This document shows positions 42,906-56,722 of a stretch of 64,000 nt of DNA, in pieces; position 1 is the stretch's first letter; every line of letters begins with the position of its first letter. The notes beneath the pieces are model-generated. The model worked only from the letters and a program-made list of their open reading frames with translations. It was not told the DNA's origin and made no database searches. The stretch covers positions 310,001 to 374,000 of the forward strand of contig NW_017386041.1 of assembly GCF_000237925.1 (NCBI RefSeq), in the 5' to 3' direction. This DNA comes from Schistosoma mansoni (lineage: Eukaryota > Platyhelminthes > Trematoda > Strigeidida > Schistosomatidae). A program made the translations under genes and the position numbers.

Positions 42906-44270
42906 TTCTCTCATTTGCTCATTCAACAGTCCTTTCATTACCGTCGACAGTATCGGGAGTAATGCGTCTGGTCTGTAAGAAACTAATATTTTCATGTCTC
43001 CTCTTCTGGAGTTTGAAGTGAGAGTGGCCTGCTTCCATTCTCTTGGGGGTTGATGCGAACCCAATGAGTGCCAGGACAGGCCACATACCTGTTTTCAGAC
43101 GGCTTCTACGCATTGTTTTAGGATTATTGGTCGGTTGTCGTAAAATTCTGGTGATTTTCCTGGTCGCAAGGATTATGACCTCTGTGATACCAGTCCAGGG
43201 GTTAGTTCGAAATTTCTCAGACCCTTAACGAGCAACATGGTTGAGAATTGTTTCGAACTGGCAGGCCTCTGGTATAGCCGGTCTGTGGAGTTAGTATTTA
43301 AGACATCCACCATCTCTAATTTAGTGAGATCTTTGCCATTTGGCCCTTTGAGAGTTCAGATCTACTGGTTTCTGGACTTTCTCCTCGTCATGGATCTGTA
43401 GAGATATCTGGGAATCGCTTGCATTCTCGCTGCTAGCTTGGCCTGGAAACAGCTATCGCTGTGAGCTTTGGCATTGAATCTATCTCTCAATGCCAACTAA
43501 GAGATACAACCATAGCCATTCAGGGATACTTTCACTTGTACCCGGCTCCTCGCTTTGCCTTTAGCATGCGTTTCATGCCTCGCCTAGACCAAGATCTTCA
43601 CCTTTCGGATGTATGCTTTGTCTGGGGTACATTGCGTTGGATAACATTCTGGATGGTGTCTCTTACTACTCCCTGTGCCCATCCACTATCAGTCTCTATC
43701 GCTCACATGATCATGGGACGTATTGAAGATGCTTTATGATTGTCGTGTAGCCTGTTCTTATGTAGCTAAGATAGGAAGCGTCCTCGTTCCTGCGAGGTAT
43801 CCTATTTGTGACCATTTTAAAAGTGACTGTACCATGGTCATTATTTCCCACTGGTGCATGGATTTGGGCATTTTCGACCAGAAACTGACCATATGATAGC
43901 AAATGATCTAATTTTGAGTGTTTTTCACTCCTTTCCCACGTCCTGGCCCCATCTTCATGTTTGGTCAGTCCCAAACGTTTAACGGCCTTGTCAAGCCGAC
44001 CATCATATTATGTGATGAAGTGCTGAAATATCCAGTTAGTTTTATTCGGCTGAACCCCAGGCATGGTAGCTTCAGTTTCACCAGTATTATCTCATCGTTT
44101 TGAGTGTTAAAACCTGTAGGGGGCAGACATATTCCTCTAATCAAGTGCCTTGTACCGTTTGCATTGAAGTAACATCCATATGATCCTGTCTCCTCGGTTA
44201 ATTCGGTATTGTGTGGTGTTACGACTTTGAAGTAACTGTCAATGTATATCACCACCATACCTCATGTTTT
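42906..44270 (-). mobile_element. CR1-clade LINE relic: endonuclease and start of RT
   Basis: Minus strand. Endonuclease at about 44258-43711 (MVVIYIDSYFKVV, then LIRGICLPPTG, and WERSEKHSKLDHLLSY with a NNDHGTVTF motif corresponding to SDH). RT begins at about 43064 (REWKQATLTS, SYRPDALLPILSTVMKGLL) and is cut at 42906 by an (ATT)n tail. Many frame changes; an old copy. Upstream sequence at 44490-45520 (minus) may be its ORF1 but has no domain I recognise. Confidence 0.72.
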
Positions 44271-44489
44271 GTGTACCCGATCGTATCTTAAAAGTATCAT
44301 GCCTTGCAAGCCCACTTCGTCATCCTTGGTATCTGGTGATAGCATATTCCAGTTAGGACAATGACTTTCAAATGGAACCGAAAGCACGTATTTCTGATTT
44401 CTACAAGTTTACCCTTTAGTGTTCATCGATGGTTCACCTGCACCTGATACGTCGCTGCAGCAGCATCGGTCTTCTGGGTTTTAAACAGA

Positions 44490-45520
44490 TTACTGTTTAA
44501 AACGTGTCGTACATTCCTGCACAAAATGACTTGTGCAGGTACTTACCTGTATGGAGTGTCTCATTAGCTGGACCGTCGGATTTGTGCCCCGTACCTCGGG
44601 TGGCTGTTCAAGGTCAATTGCCTCATGGGCAATTCTGCTGTTGCCTTGCCTAGGTCGGCTTGCGCAACACCTGATGTGACTGAAAAGATCAGTTATCAAG
44701 CTGTACCATGCCCGAAGGGCCGCAGTAAAATCCTCTTGTTTGTAAAGTTCACAGTCATCAGGCCTGGAGACTTGACGGTATCGAAATTCGACAGACGAGG
44801 TAGTCTGTATTCTAATTCTTGTAGTGGTGTAAAGGTCTGTGCTACGCAATGGCCAATGCCACTGTTGTATTTTATGTCCGCGATCGCCGTTCAGACTTTC
44901 ACTTATAAGCTGGGGGACTAGGTGAACCATCATGCAGGTCAGGTTTGTAAGTGTTTACTGATCTGCCAGCGACACCTCTTACGACCAATGATTTGCCGTG
45001 TCTAACTCGGATTTGAGAGAATCACCCAACCGATGGCCCGTGGAATGTCAGTAAAATTCATGCTGTAACGTGCACTGTGTCTGAAACTATGCGATGTAGT
45101 TATCCTTTTTGTGTTGTTTCGCCTCGGTAGAAATTTGCATAATGAGGAGTTAAAAACCCATTCTCCCCTATTCCTCTTTTGCTCACTAGTCTTATTAGAA
45201 GTAGGGACCTGGGTGGGAGTGTGACGCGGATTACTTGGTTGGTGTTTCAGTTTTGGTGTGTGAGTTGAGTGACCCATGTTGTTAACATTATTCTGAGGTT
45301 CCTTATCTTGTGTCGCTTAGAGATTGTGGATAGTTCTGTTGCCAGAGGAGGAGATTTTGGATTTGTTATTAACCTCTGAATAGACTTTTAACTCTGCTGG
45401 TATTTGCGTGGGTCCAATAACTAATCCATAGATCCCGTGTTTGCAAGTATACGGGTGTTTGTTGCAACTGAAATGTCTGGAAAGAGAGCAGCCGTTCGAG
45501 ACATCTAGACCTATCACACA
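44490..45520 (-). mobile_element. Possible 5' part (ORF1 region) of the CR1 relic
   Basis: GC-richer than the flanks, with broken open frames on the minus strand directly upstream of the endonuclease relic. I recognise no RRM, zinc-knuckle or esterase motif. Assigned by position only. Confidence 0.35.
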
Positions 45521-46739
45521 GTGATTCAGCCTTGATATGACTATGGTTACCTACAAGCAGGATGAAAATGCAGTTCCTGTCCTTGAGAATGTTTGAATAT
45601 TCCGATATGGTGGTAGAAAAAAGGATATTTCCGGTAAGCGGTGAGAGACTAACAAGGTCACGTCGAACAAAAATAGGCTAAAGACACATGACAAACGGAG
45701 TGAGCGATACATACACACGCTCGAAATAAATAACGCTCACTGTTAAAAAGAGACAGGAGCAGGGTAAAATAATCCGTGACGGATATACACAACATTACAC
45801 ACAGAGCGTACAAGCATAGAATTGCAAAGACATGAATATGAGATGCATGTTTGTTGAAGGTTGCGATTTCCTATGAAGAGAATGGTTATTATGAAGGCAA
45901 AATGACTTAACAGTTAGACACAGCCTTAGTTATTAAATTCTGCTCAAAAGCTGGTGTGAGCCATGTATGTGTGTGGCAGAACAAGACACCACAAACTCTA
46001 ACCATTCTTTCATATAGACCAGAAGAGTCATATGATTCAATCGGTTTGTGCTGACAAGTAACTAAGTCAGTGAGCTTCGAAACTATCTACCCAGCTTCAA
46101 GAGAGCTGAGTTCGAGCAAAGGAAATGGTAAATGTACCTGCGATAGTGTTTCTTGGATCTGAATACAACCAATCTTTTAAGGCGCCAAGACTTGTGTTAC
46201 CCTATTGTGGGCTATCAGGCCACTGAAAATCATCCCCTGAAGTCAGAGTTCAGGGGGCATGGCAATGTGACTGGTCAGCACTGATAAGTTTTTGGTGATC
46301 CTACCCCAAATTCTGTCTGAAATCTCACATGGTAGTTGCTAGAGGAGCCTACCACCCTTTTAGGTCTCTAATGTGGGAAAAGAAGCGTTTTTGGAGGTTC
46401 AGTTGTCACATCCATCAACATTCAACATATATGGAACATACGACTTTTTTCTGCACCGTCACTAATACCTCTGAAATTTATCTGTGACGACCATCAAAAG
46501 CACAAAATAATACGTTAAACTTGACGTTCTTAACTAACTGGTTATTCATTTACCTCACTACTTCTTATAATAAACATTCCCGAACTGTGGTTCAATTCAT
46601 TCTCGACCACCAATTGCTTGCTGTAACGCAACCTCCACAAAACATGCAAACACTTATGTTGAAAATTAGTTTTACTAGCATTAATATGAAAGTGCATCCA
46701 CTGTTTATATGACGAATGCGCCTCGTAGCATAACAGAAT
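45521..46739. other. Intergenic, no feature recognised
   Basis: No exon, RNA gene or shared repeat recognised. Confidence 0.4.
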
Positions 46740-46855
46740 AATAAAGTGACATTAGAGTAAAGCCTGTAGCATTTGCAATGTCTGATCTTGCGTGCACACT
46801 GACATGCCTCCTGTAACATATTGTTATTTGAGAATGTATTACTATTACATTTAGC
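46740..46855 (+). mobile_element. CR1-type LINE 3' tail
   Basis: Resembles the tail at 38693-38826 in block order, ending ttgagaatgtattactatta, and truncated at its 5' side. Confidence 0.5.
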
Positions 46856-47559
46856 ATTTCAGAAAAACACGTTTGAGCCGGGGAAAAATAACACATAAAT
46901 TATAATGATAGGATTATGTGCATTTTTAAAATGTCGTAAAGATAACACGGTCTACCGATGCACAAGTAGTTTTCCGTTTTTCGTGGTATTTATTATAATC
47001 TGTTTTGATTATTTTAACTTTTATGGAGTAATGAGTGGATTCTTATTTAGCGTAATTGTCCGTTCTTGCTTGTGGTAGGATTCCTCAGTAAGAAGTGTGA
47101 CAAATTCATTCACGTAGTCTCTAGTTACACCATGTTTTATCGGGTCATGATTCTAGGAATTTCCAAAACCCAATGTGTGCAGCACCATCAATAGTTGTGG
47201 AGATCAACGGAAAACTCGAAGAAACATGGTTTTTTAGTAGTACAAAGCATACAACACAGAAAATGAATAAAGCTTAGTATTCTGAGTGAGACATGTAAAT
47301 TGTGAAGTAGAAAAGGCTATTCGATTGTCGAAAATTTGCTCTTTATGACACGTCAACTAGGTGCCAATCGGTTATTTATTCACAAAGTTAAATGTTTGGC
47401 CTCCCATCGTTAAATGTAGCTTGGCTTAGATAGGCTCCACCTAGCATGCGGGAAACTCTAAACTTGTTCATAAAGCGATCCGGCGGGAGATTTAAATTGA
47501 GTAAGAGTTTGACTTGACAAGATGTTTACTGATAGTCTGTTCCAGTGGTCTTTCCTCCA

Positions 47560-48060
47560 TCTCGACTTTCTTTTCAAATATTCTTTGGCCAACGGTAAAC
47601 CATCCCCTTATTGGAAAAAGGCATTATCCTGCTCCTATGAGAAGACAGCAATTTGGAAGCTATCAGTAACATACCGATCTTCTTGTTCAACATAATATCT
47701 CAGGTCATAGAAATGGTAAACCTATTGACTATCTAGGGCAGATAGATCCTCTCATGTAACATAACTATACGATACATAGAATTTCTAGACTTCTCGAGGG
47801 CATATTATATTTTTGATCGTCAAATTCAGTGCCTGAAACCGTAATTAACGTTTACGGGCGTTGTGTGATATATTGGCACCTAGATTACTCAGGAAGAGAC
47901 CACAATGTTCCAGAGTTCGCACCATTTGAACTAACGAATTTCCAATAGCAATTGAAGTGCCACAGTGATTAATCATGAACCATGCCCCTACTTAATGCTT
48001 ATTAACAACCTACAGAGTGCTCTTAATTTTTCTGGATGATGATCCTCCCACTTCCGAGTG
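47560..48060 (+). mobile_element. CR1-clade LINE, RT fragment, decayed
   Basis: Plus-strand frames show PYWKKALS, then EAISNIPIFLFNIISQVIEM (RT motif 1-2), EFLDFSRAYYIFDRQIQ (motif A region) and LMLINNLQSALNFSG (after motif B), with many stops and shifts. An old, dead copy. Confidence 0.65.
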
Positions 48061-48139
48061 AGAGTTCAAGTGGTTTAAATTGTTTTACTCTGGTGAGCGT
48101 TTGATCGTCAAGGTTGTTCTTTACGGGATTGGGTCGGTG

Positions 48140-51100
48140 ACCTAATGGGTAACCTCTTCCCCTTATCCAGGCTTCGAACCTGTAGTAACCCTCGAACGGC
48201 TACAATCGTGACTCACAATATATGTACCTTCCTAGAATTTGAGTGACCGTATAAACAAAGCCAGCGAACGAGAAAGCTGAACAAAGAAAACATTAATGGA
48301 AAGTAGCATGGTTAAGCATTTGAGATACCGCCAAAAATGGCAGCAACGTGGTAACTGACTATGAAAAACTAATGCTCAACCTCTAAGAAATGAATCGATC
48401 GTTTAGGATAACGAGAACTCAAAAATTCGCAGCAAAATCAATCCACCATCGCTCTACCATGGAAGAACGAGAAGTTAACTAATCCCACATAAAATAACAT
48501 TAAAAAGCATAATAAATCATACCTCCGTCTGTTGAAACACTGACAAATACTGTTAAACTGCTGTAACAGTTGAAGAACACTGGTTCTTAACAGCAGGTAT
48601 CATGAAGTTGAACACATGAAGTTACATGTACACTGAACGTTTAGCATTTGACAAAACATTGTGTACGTCTAAAATGGTCAGCAGGGTAACACTGGCAAAG
48701 CTTTATGGCATGATCGCGTAACGATTAACAAATTATTTACTATGAAACCCTGAGTTTAGTCAAAAACGCCTTATTACTAACTCTCTGAAACCATTCATCA
48801 ACAAATTGAAATATTCAACGAGTCTTAACCAAGGTCAGACTGTAAAAGTTCAATCAAAAAAGTGATAGTGATTCGGTCAATGTCAACTCGGTTGGGAGTC
48901 TGATAGACTTATCAGGAAAATATGGCTTGAATAAAGATTTTCGAGACCATTTTATAAGGGTAGGCAAAGTGAACTGCATTTAAAGCAATCAACTTTCATT
49001 AGCACGATATACACTCAGTTAAATAACGTTGAAAAACCTTGTGGTTTCTCACAACATGTCTGACGAACCACCACAGTCAGATCCGAAACATTCGTGTAGG
49101 TTTATAGCACGTAGAAAGGGTATAAATTGGGAGACTAACGTTGTCGGAGGTATTCATTTCTTAAATCCGACGGTCTATGAAGTCATCAAATCACTTAACG
49201 AACACTTTTAATAAGCAAATGAATATCGATTAGAACAAAAAAACAAACTTCACAGCTCCAGTTTTGACTATGGTTAAGAGAAATATCCAGACAATATCTG
49301 CATTAATGTCAAGTGTATTATCAACTATCCCAGAGTGGATCATAAGTATCATCTACCAACTAGTGGACAAACACACAATTGGTTCTCATAGTCTCTCATA
49401 AAATTGAAAAAAACAGTTCTCTTGCTAGTTTTAAAACAATTGGATAGAAAGGATTCAAGCTATTATAAACGTGTGTAGCCGTTTCCCATTTTTTATTAAA
49501 TATACTGAGAAGTTTATTATACGGCAAAATCAAGAAATCTACTGATTAGAACAAAATATTCCACCGTGAATTGAGATATGCCAAGCTTTGTGAGATAAAC
49601 AGTTTGTTATTGTGGAACGGTTAAAGCAACCACTAGGACTGAGAAGTGCTTGTGTATGCGATATTTGATCATCGTACTAAAACATTCCACACTGTCTCAC
49701 ACCTTCCCCCTAGCGAAAGTGTTGGGAATATGATCTACCTTATTCAAAGGCAAATGAACTTTGGGTTCCTCGAATCACCTTTGAAAATATTCGAGATATC
49801 TATCCGGCCACATCCAGGAGCCGGTCACATTGCGTTGAATATGTCAGAGCAAGTGCAGTGAAGCATATTTGAGTTAATGGTCTAGGGGACAAACTAAATG
49901 ATCACTGTGATCACCAGCTACAACTCTAGCTGGACTACAGACAGAAAAAGGGCCCCTCATACAGCACATAACAAATTGATTAATCTTGAGCATCCGACAG
50001 AATATCTCCAGCTATGTGTGGCAGCAGTGATCCATAGAATAACTCTTAAGTAACCGATCGTCGCAATACTGGTCTGTTTTGTCTGATACCGCGTTAATGC
50101 CGAGGCAATTATATTTTCTCCAGTAGATTAATTCAGGTATGGCATTACAGATCATTTGCTTTCTAGTGTAATGAGCGAATATAAACATACATAGAGCAAG
50201 GCATGTTTGTGCTCACCAGCCCTACCTTCATGTTCCTAAGTATGTCACAATCTCTAATCATCAACATATACTACCTTATTCCACTCCATTGGATTGCTTA
50301 TTGTTTCGATATTTCTCACGTTTTCGTGTATATTTTTACCTCCTTATTTAATATTGTTAATTTTTTCTCAACTCTTATTAACAAGACAGATACACTGGTT
50401 AAAATGCTTTATCATTGACTTCTCTTGTTTGAACCTTACTTCCATGAAGGAACTTTGAGACGAAACAGAAATAAAAGATGCTCGGTTTTTAAGACCGACT
50501 GCGTATGACAGAACATTCTAAGTACTTCTCTAAATATTCGGGCCTTGAGATTTACTGATATTTTCGAACGATATTTGTTTTTAAATACGTTATGTTGAAG
50601 ATATTAGAGAAAAGAAATTTGACATGAAATTTATTCCAAAAACAGGAATAACGCATAGCATCTCTTCACAGAACCAAACCCGTCTGAAGTGATGCATCTA
50701 CCTTGTCACTCTTTAAACCACCAAAAAACAAAAGTCGCGAAGTCAGGTGACGAGAGTTGAAAGAAAAATGCTTCTGTTGTTCTCTACTACAGACTTATTT
50801 ATTGAGGCTTTCAAGATAAAATGTTTGGAAAAATAAAGATATTTTCTTAATCCCAAGTAACGTCAATTGGTGCTTTGAGACATCGTCACATTAGTCGATC
50901 ACACTGGCTTGGGTTATTGACGGAGGTATCATTTATTGATCTTACTCACTAGATGTCGAGTATTTTCCACAGTGCAGTGGCGTGTGGTTGATTGTCGACG
51001 TTTCGTTTTTTACTGTCGACCAAAACACTACAAGGACTATAGAAGTCAGCACCTAGAATTGTTCTGCCGACATCTGTCGCAGTGAGAATCTACGTCTCCG

Positions 51101-51899
51101 GAGCACATTTACTCAGACGGTGACCTAGATGAATGCTTGTAAGGCGGTAATCCTGAGAGAGAGTTCGGGTTATTGCTATTGTATAATAATTAGGTCACCA
51201 GTCGCCCCTCTTACGGAAGCTGGTCTCGGGGTACGCCCACGATATGTAACCGGACACCCTTGGTTAGTAGTGTAAGTTAGACCTAACAAGGTTAGAATCA
51301 ATGTCGAATGGTATTGGTTCTGTTAATTTTGAGGAATTATTTAACAATACAGGTTTTACTTGGGTTAAAAATTTTATGCGGTAGCCACGAAAACCAGATC
51401 TGGTGCAACATCTGTTCACCAATCTTGTATGATCTAACCAGTTGTTTCATGGGTGATAACAATTGAGACGGCCTGTCGTCACTTAAGTTATAGACGGTCA
51501 GTATATGTTATAAACATCACTCGTCTGAAGATTAGGACGATTTCGAATCGGTATAGGGTATCTCTACTGGAGATTAGCCCCTTGAAAACTACTCCTTTTG
51601 TTGTGATGTCTGCACACGACGTACTAATCACGTATATGGGATGTGAAGCTACTGATTGAATGTCACGTGTCAAGACAATGTTTAACCCGCTGGGACTTTT
51701 TTTATTTCCAGAAAATGTATGGTATACTCATGAATGACATATTATGGCACCCTTTGAAGCCTATGTCTTTTTGCATAAACTAAAGTGTCACTATAAAAGT
51801 TTTGATAGATATTAGACTTTAGTTACTGAGATTAACCAAATAAAGTCGTTTAGTAATTTATGTTTCAATTCCCCGCGGCCACATCGATTTCCGTCGAAA
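48140..51899. other. Intergenic stretch upstream of hnRNP L
   Basis: No gene supported. Short open frames at 49029-49211 and 49646-49861 have no recognised domain or splice partners. The bases just before 51900 would be the hnRNP L 5' UTR and promoter. Confidence 0.4.
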
Positions 51900-54800
51900 A
51901 TGGCGCATCCTGCAAAACGGTCAAGGTATGATGTTCTTGCTGCGGCTACCGCTCAATTCTACAACACTACAGGAACAGTACCGGGAAGCCTTCAGCTGGC
52001 AACTGATATCTCTTACCTAGTTACTAATCAACCGAGTTGCACTATTGTTGTTGCAGACATCCCGGAAGGTTGTACAGAAAGGGATTTGATCGGTCTTTTC
52101 AGCAGATACGGGCAGATTAAAAATGCTAAGCTGGTGTGCAGTGGTCGAGCTGCTCTCGTTGAGTTTTGTGAAATTTCTCCCCCCACTAGACTTGTACACA
52201 TGGCAAAAATCAACCCTTTTCTTGTCGGTCCGAATCGCGTTAGGCTGGAATTTTCTTCCGAAACTATTACTCCTGTGATTGACCGCAAACATCAGTCACA
52301 GTCTTCAGCCCTGGACAGCAATTCTCCTACGCACATTCTTCATTTGGATATCTCAAATGCTGAATACCCGATAACTGTCGATGTAATAAAGGCAATCTGT
52401 TCTCCCCACGGGAACATCCTACGAACTTTTATTGGGAAAAAGAATGTTGACCGTTCACTAGAAGCTCTTGTTGAGTTTGAAAATGTTGAAGAAGCTAGGG
52501 CAGCCAAAGAGCAGCTTGATGGTGCTGACATATATTCCGGTTGTTGTAATCTTACGGTTGCATATTCCCGTCTTCAACGTGTTCATGTAACTCAGAACGA
52601 TAGTGAGTCCTGGGATTTCACCGGTCCAAGTGGCAATTTAGAAGGACCTTTAAACAATTCTTCCACTCAGCGCACGCTACTTGGTTCAGTAGCTCAACCT
52701 CCCAACTCAGCCGTAGCTCCTGCAATCCTACCACCTCCTGCAGCCGCCCCGTTCCCACAAGTTTCTCCGGTGTATGGCGCACAACCCTACCCCCCCTCCC
52801 AAACGCCGATGGGTTACTATGGGATGGGCCCACTTATTCCTTCGGCGTGCGCCGTTCCTGCAGGGACACCATTTGCCTCTCCATATCCAGGTTACTGGCA
52901 ACCTAACATAATTCCAACTGCTGGTATCCAGTCTCTCAGGCCACAAGCTTCGACTGGTTTCACACCACCATCACAAATTATAATACTTCCAACCCCTCCT
53001 TCAGTTCATCAAGTAAATGCTAGTGGGATTGGGATCGGCCATTCAACATCAAATCTATCTGTATCAACTCCAGCTGCTCGTCAATCGGATTTGTCAGTTT
53101 TTGAAGCTATCGAAGGTGTAGTGTTAATGGCCAGCAATATACCACAACGCATGAATTGTGATCATCTGTTCAATTTGATTTGTCTGTATGGTAATGTCGC
53201 CCGGATTAAGTTCCTGAAGACACGCCCTGGCTATGCGATGGTTCAAGTTGGAAACCCAGAAACAGGTGACCTCATACATCGATACTTCAGTGGAGTGTGT
53301 GTGTTTGGACAAGTTATCCAGTTTCATCACAGCAAGATTACGGAGCTTAAGGAACATGAAAATCTGGGGACATTGGCTGATGGTTCGCCAGTTATGAAAA
53401 ACTACATGAGTGAGTTTTTGTTGTACCTTAGAGCATTCCATATATTAGCATTGTGTTTGATTAAAAGTACTAGTTTCTGGAGCTATCCAACTTTTTACTT
53501 TCCACATGTTTATGTTCATAGTTACCAAAATTCGTGCCTAACATCTTGAATATAAGCAGCTCTCATTTGCCTAGTTGCAAATACTCGTGTGTATCAAATC
53601 TCTATAATTTATTTGAAATAAAAAGTTTTTTTTCTACCGTTCCGGTCAGTGGTCTAAGCCTAACTATGTGGCATTAAAGTAATTGTCCTCATGGACTTCA
53701 TCATTAGGAAAATTAACCATTGATAGTTAAGTTCGTGGCTTACTGACCGGCCTATGTGTAGGCTGGTTCCCATGGCAATTTCCTTCATAATATGTACACA
53801 TTGTATCCCATAAAGTCAATCTTTCACAGATTTGTGATGACAAGGATCAGTAGGTCTTCATTAACGGTTTTCACATTTACCAGGACTATCAATTTTAAGT
53901 CAGTTCACACTACTTTCCTAAAAACTGTAGTCAGTCTATGCTACATCTGTTATTGTCCATAATATTTAAAGACTCAAAATACTAACAAAAGTACTTTAAT
54001 CTTAAGACATATCGACTGAATTGAGTCATGTAGTTGTTTTAAGACTACCCGGGTGAGGTCCACGCAATGAGATCCTAGGTCCATTGATTCCCTGCTAATT
54101 CTTCCCACATCGCAGATATATTTCCTCGAATTTGATGTCTGGTCTTTTTTAATACTACTAATCTGGGATTGGCTCTGACAAATCCGTCTCGCTGAGCTAA
54201 TGGGGTATAAAAATCCAAACCTATATACACGTGCATTGTTTCTTATGTTGTGTATGACTGCGAAGATATCGACCATTTATTTATTTCTTTGAACACAAAT
54301 TTTGGTACAAAGGGGCACCGAATGCATATGCACCACACAAATCATTCGTTTTGTGTGAAGGCTGGGATACTGTCTGTTTGCCAAAACCAAATCAGGTGAT
54401 TTTATCTAGGTGCCAATCCTCAAGCCTTTGACCTAAAGGTTTGATCCACAAGACAGTGGAGCAACATAAGATGTAGTATCATGGTAACTGGTAACCACCA
54501 ATAGGCTCACGCCATTCGTTCCCTAAGGATCCTGGAACCCATCTGCCTTTGGTTTTGAATCAGGGTTTTGCAACTTTCCTAGGTAAATTTTCTGAATTCA
54601 CCAACCTTGTGAACATTCTGTTTTCGTGTTCTCAATTCGGTAAACAAGAGTAATGCTGCGAAAAGACAGTGAGTAGGACTTCCGTGGTAGTGGTTATATG
54701 CAATTGATCGTGTGAGAGCATGTCTAGGAGAGGAGACCCCACACCCTCGGTCGTAACAGGGCGTTTGGGGACACATGCATCATGTCCTATATTGCATATG

Positions 54801-56722
54801 ACCGTGAGGATATCGAAGCATGGTATTGGTCTTCAGGAGACCGACAACTCAATCCTAGCTCCTGTTTACTGACAGTGCAAGTATCGTTTAATTGTAACTC
54901 CTTTGTGCCTAACCAGTCAGACAAGTTTAATTGTCCCCAGCTGTCATTCTGTGGTATAAAATGTATGCCAATCAGCAATTTTTTTTTCTACTTGTCCCAT
55001 TGTGTAAGCTCCAACTTTATCGACTTCATAGTTTTGATTCAGAATAAATGTAAGTTTTCCATGGATTGTTTACTGTACAGGCTTTTGGTTTCTGTTGAAA
55101 TGAGTTTAATGGACTTTCTTTTGCGTTATAGCGGATCCTAACAACCGCTTCCGAAACTCAATGGTGGCTGCCAAGAGTAGGATACTAGAACCTTCTCGCA
55201 CCCTTCATTTCTTCAATGCCCCGCTTAATTTCAGTCCAGATGACATTTGTCGAGTGTTCTCAGATTGTGGTGCTACACCTCCACCCCGAGTTGTAATATT
55301 CACTTCCAAAGCAGGTCAAAAAACTTCTCTTGGTAAGTCCTGATAATGATTGACTGAACATTTAGTATATATATCCCTATTGACCAGTTATTTATCAATA
55401 ATTCTGAACACAAGCTTAGTCATAAGTGTTTTTTCTTCATCTCGGTGATTAGATTTCTCTGTACATGGTTATACGTTTAACTTATGTTGAATATATTACG
55501 ACTGCTATACTGATTACACCTGTACGGACAACACTACTATCCGTTAGTCGACTCTAAAATAAGTAGTGCTTTGCCGATCCTCAGGATAATAATTAAGTCC
55601 TCAAAACACGAGGTTTGTTATCGTCTTTTGTTCTCATGAGGAGCTGAAAATTCACTGATCTGTACTTGATAATGAACATCCGTCAGTATCTTCATACTTT
55701 GTCCACTGTGTAGTGGACATGTAATCGGCACTATGAATTGTATCTTTGCTCTCTTGTTCAGTTCCAAAAAATGTCCTATTTGCGTTTAGTTCACTATAAG
55801 GTAAAATACTAGTTTATATCCTTTGATTGCTGAATAGAAAGAATATAAACAGGATAAAGCGGATTTTTCTGTGTAAGTAATGTATAACTGTGTAACAGCC
55901 GGCAAAAATTTCATAAGGTATGCTAAATGCGACTGCAAATACCTATCCTTCCAATATTTTGCTACATATAACTGGAGACTACTCATTTCAAATGGCTGTT
56001 TTCAGTGATTATTTCGACATGAAAATCCTTGTTATGGCCTTTGACATGCCTGTATTGTTGCTCGTAGTGGTTAACATTTGATTATATGAACAGTAGTTCA
56101 TTTGTCTTCACATCTACTTGACCCCCGTATATTTCCTTGTATTGAATTCCAGTTTTTGTACGTTAAAGTGTTCTCTTAAAGTGATTCCTGACGAGAAACG
56201 TCTATCACTTAGTCAAACTGCTTAAAACCGTTAAGATTAAACTTTTTTCTAAATATCCAATATGAAAAAAAGAATAAAAGTTTTTATTTCTCTTGGACAG
56301 GATTGGTGGAATGGGATACGTTAACTGAAGCTCTTGAGGCCCTCATTTTAGCAAATCACCGACCAGTTCACTTATCTGGATACGCCCATCCTTTTCATCT
56401 AAAAATTGCTTTTAGTCCGAAACCTATATCGGATGACAGAGCTGGCATTTCGCTGATACGTTATCCTGCACCTCCTTTGATGCCCGGACATCATGGATCA
56501 TCGGCTATAAATGGTCAGCGAAATGAAAAACCTGGTGGCGGTTCTAATGGAGAAAAAGAGGATGAATTAGATATTCTTTCAAAAATGGAGAAAGCTGAAG
56601 GTTGTGCAAAGCCCGAATCAAAGGGTGACTCAGTGGATGCTAAATCTGATTCAGCTAAACTTCCAGAAAATGAATCCAATGGTGCATCAAATTCATCGGA
56701 AGTGACCGGAAATGAAACTTAA
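51900..56722 (+). CDS. HNRNPL: hnRNP L-like RNA-binding splicing regulator, complete, 3 exons, 710 aa
   Basis: hnRNP L proteins bind CA-rich RNA in the nucleus and control splicing and mRNA stability. Exons: 51900-53409, 55132-55332, 56301-56722; both introns are GT-AG in phase 1. RRM1 ~47-119 (TIVVADIP ... AALVEF), RRM2 ~145-224 (AEYPITVDVIKAIC, then GADIYSGCCNL as in vertebrate hnRNP L), a Pro/Ala/Tyr-rich linker ~240-405, RRM3 ~407-478 (MNCDHLFNLICLYGNV, near-identical to the vertebrate core), RRM4 ~527-609 (LHFFNAPL, GLVEWDTLTEALEAL). A Glu/Lys/Ser/Asn-rich tail ends at 710. Longer than human hnRNP L (589 aa) mainly through the linker and tail. Exon 1 holds three RRMs in an uninterrupted frame. 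Reading through the first donor gives a 549-aa form lacking RRM4, possible only if that intron is retained. The first AATAAA after the stop is at 57671-57676. Confidence 0.93.
54275..54770 (-). mobile_element. ~520-bp retroposon (copy 12) with unusually long flanking duplication
   Basis: An old copy in hnRNP L intron 1, antisense to the gene. Both ends fit the family. The flanks 54227-54274 and 54771-54822 are about 75-80% alike along ~50 bases and directly abut the element, so they look like an old target-site duplication several times longer than at copies 4, 5 and 8. Confidence 0.8.

Noticed and set aside
48130-48200. Possible tRNA-like sequence (boxes around gtgacctaatggg and cttcgaacc)
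   Set aside because: No acceptor or anticodon stem could be formed, and there is no second copy in the window to show a SINE.
49029-49861. Two short open frames (60 and 71 codons) upstream of hnRNP L
   Set aside because: No domain recognised and no GT-AG pair that joins them in frame; they are not separable from chance or a very old element.
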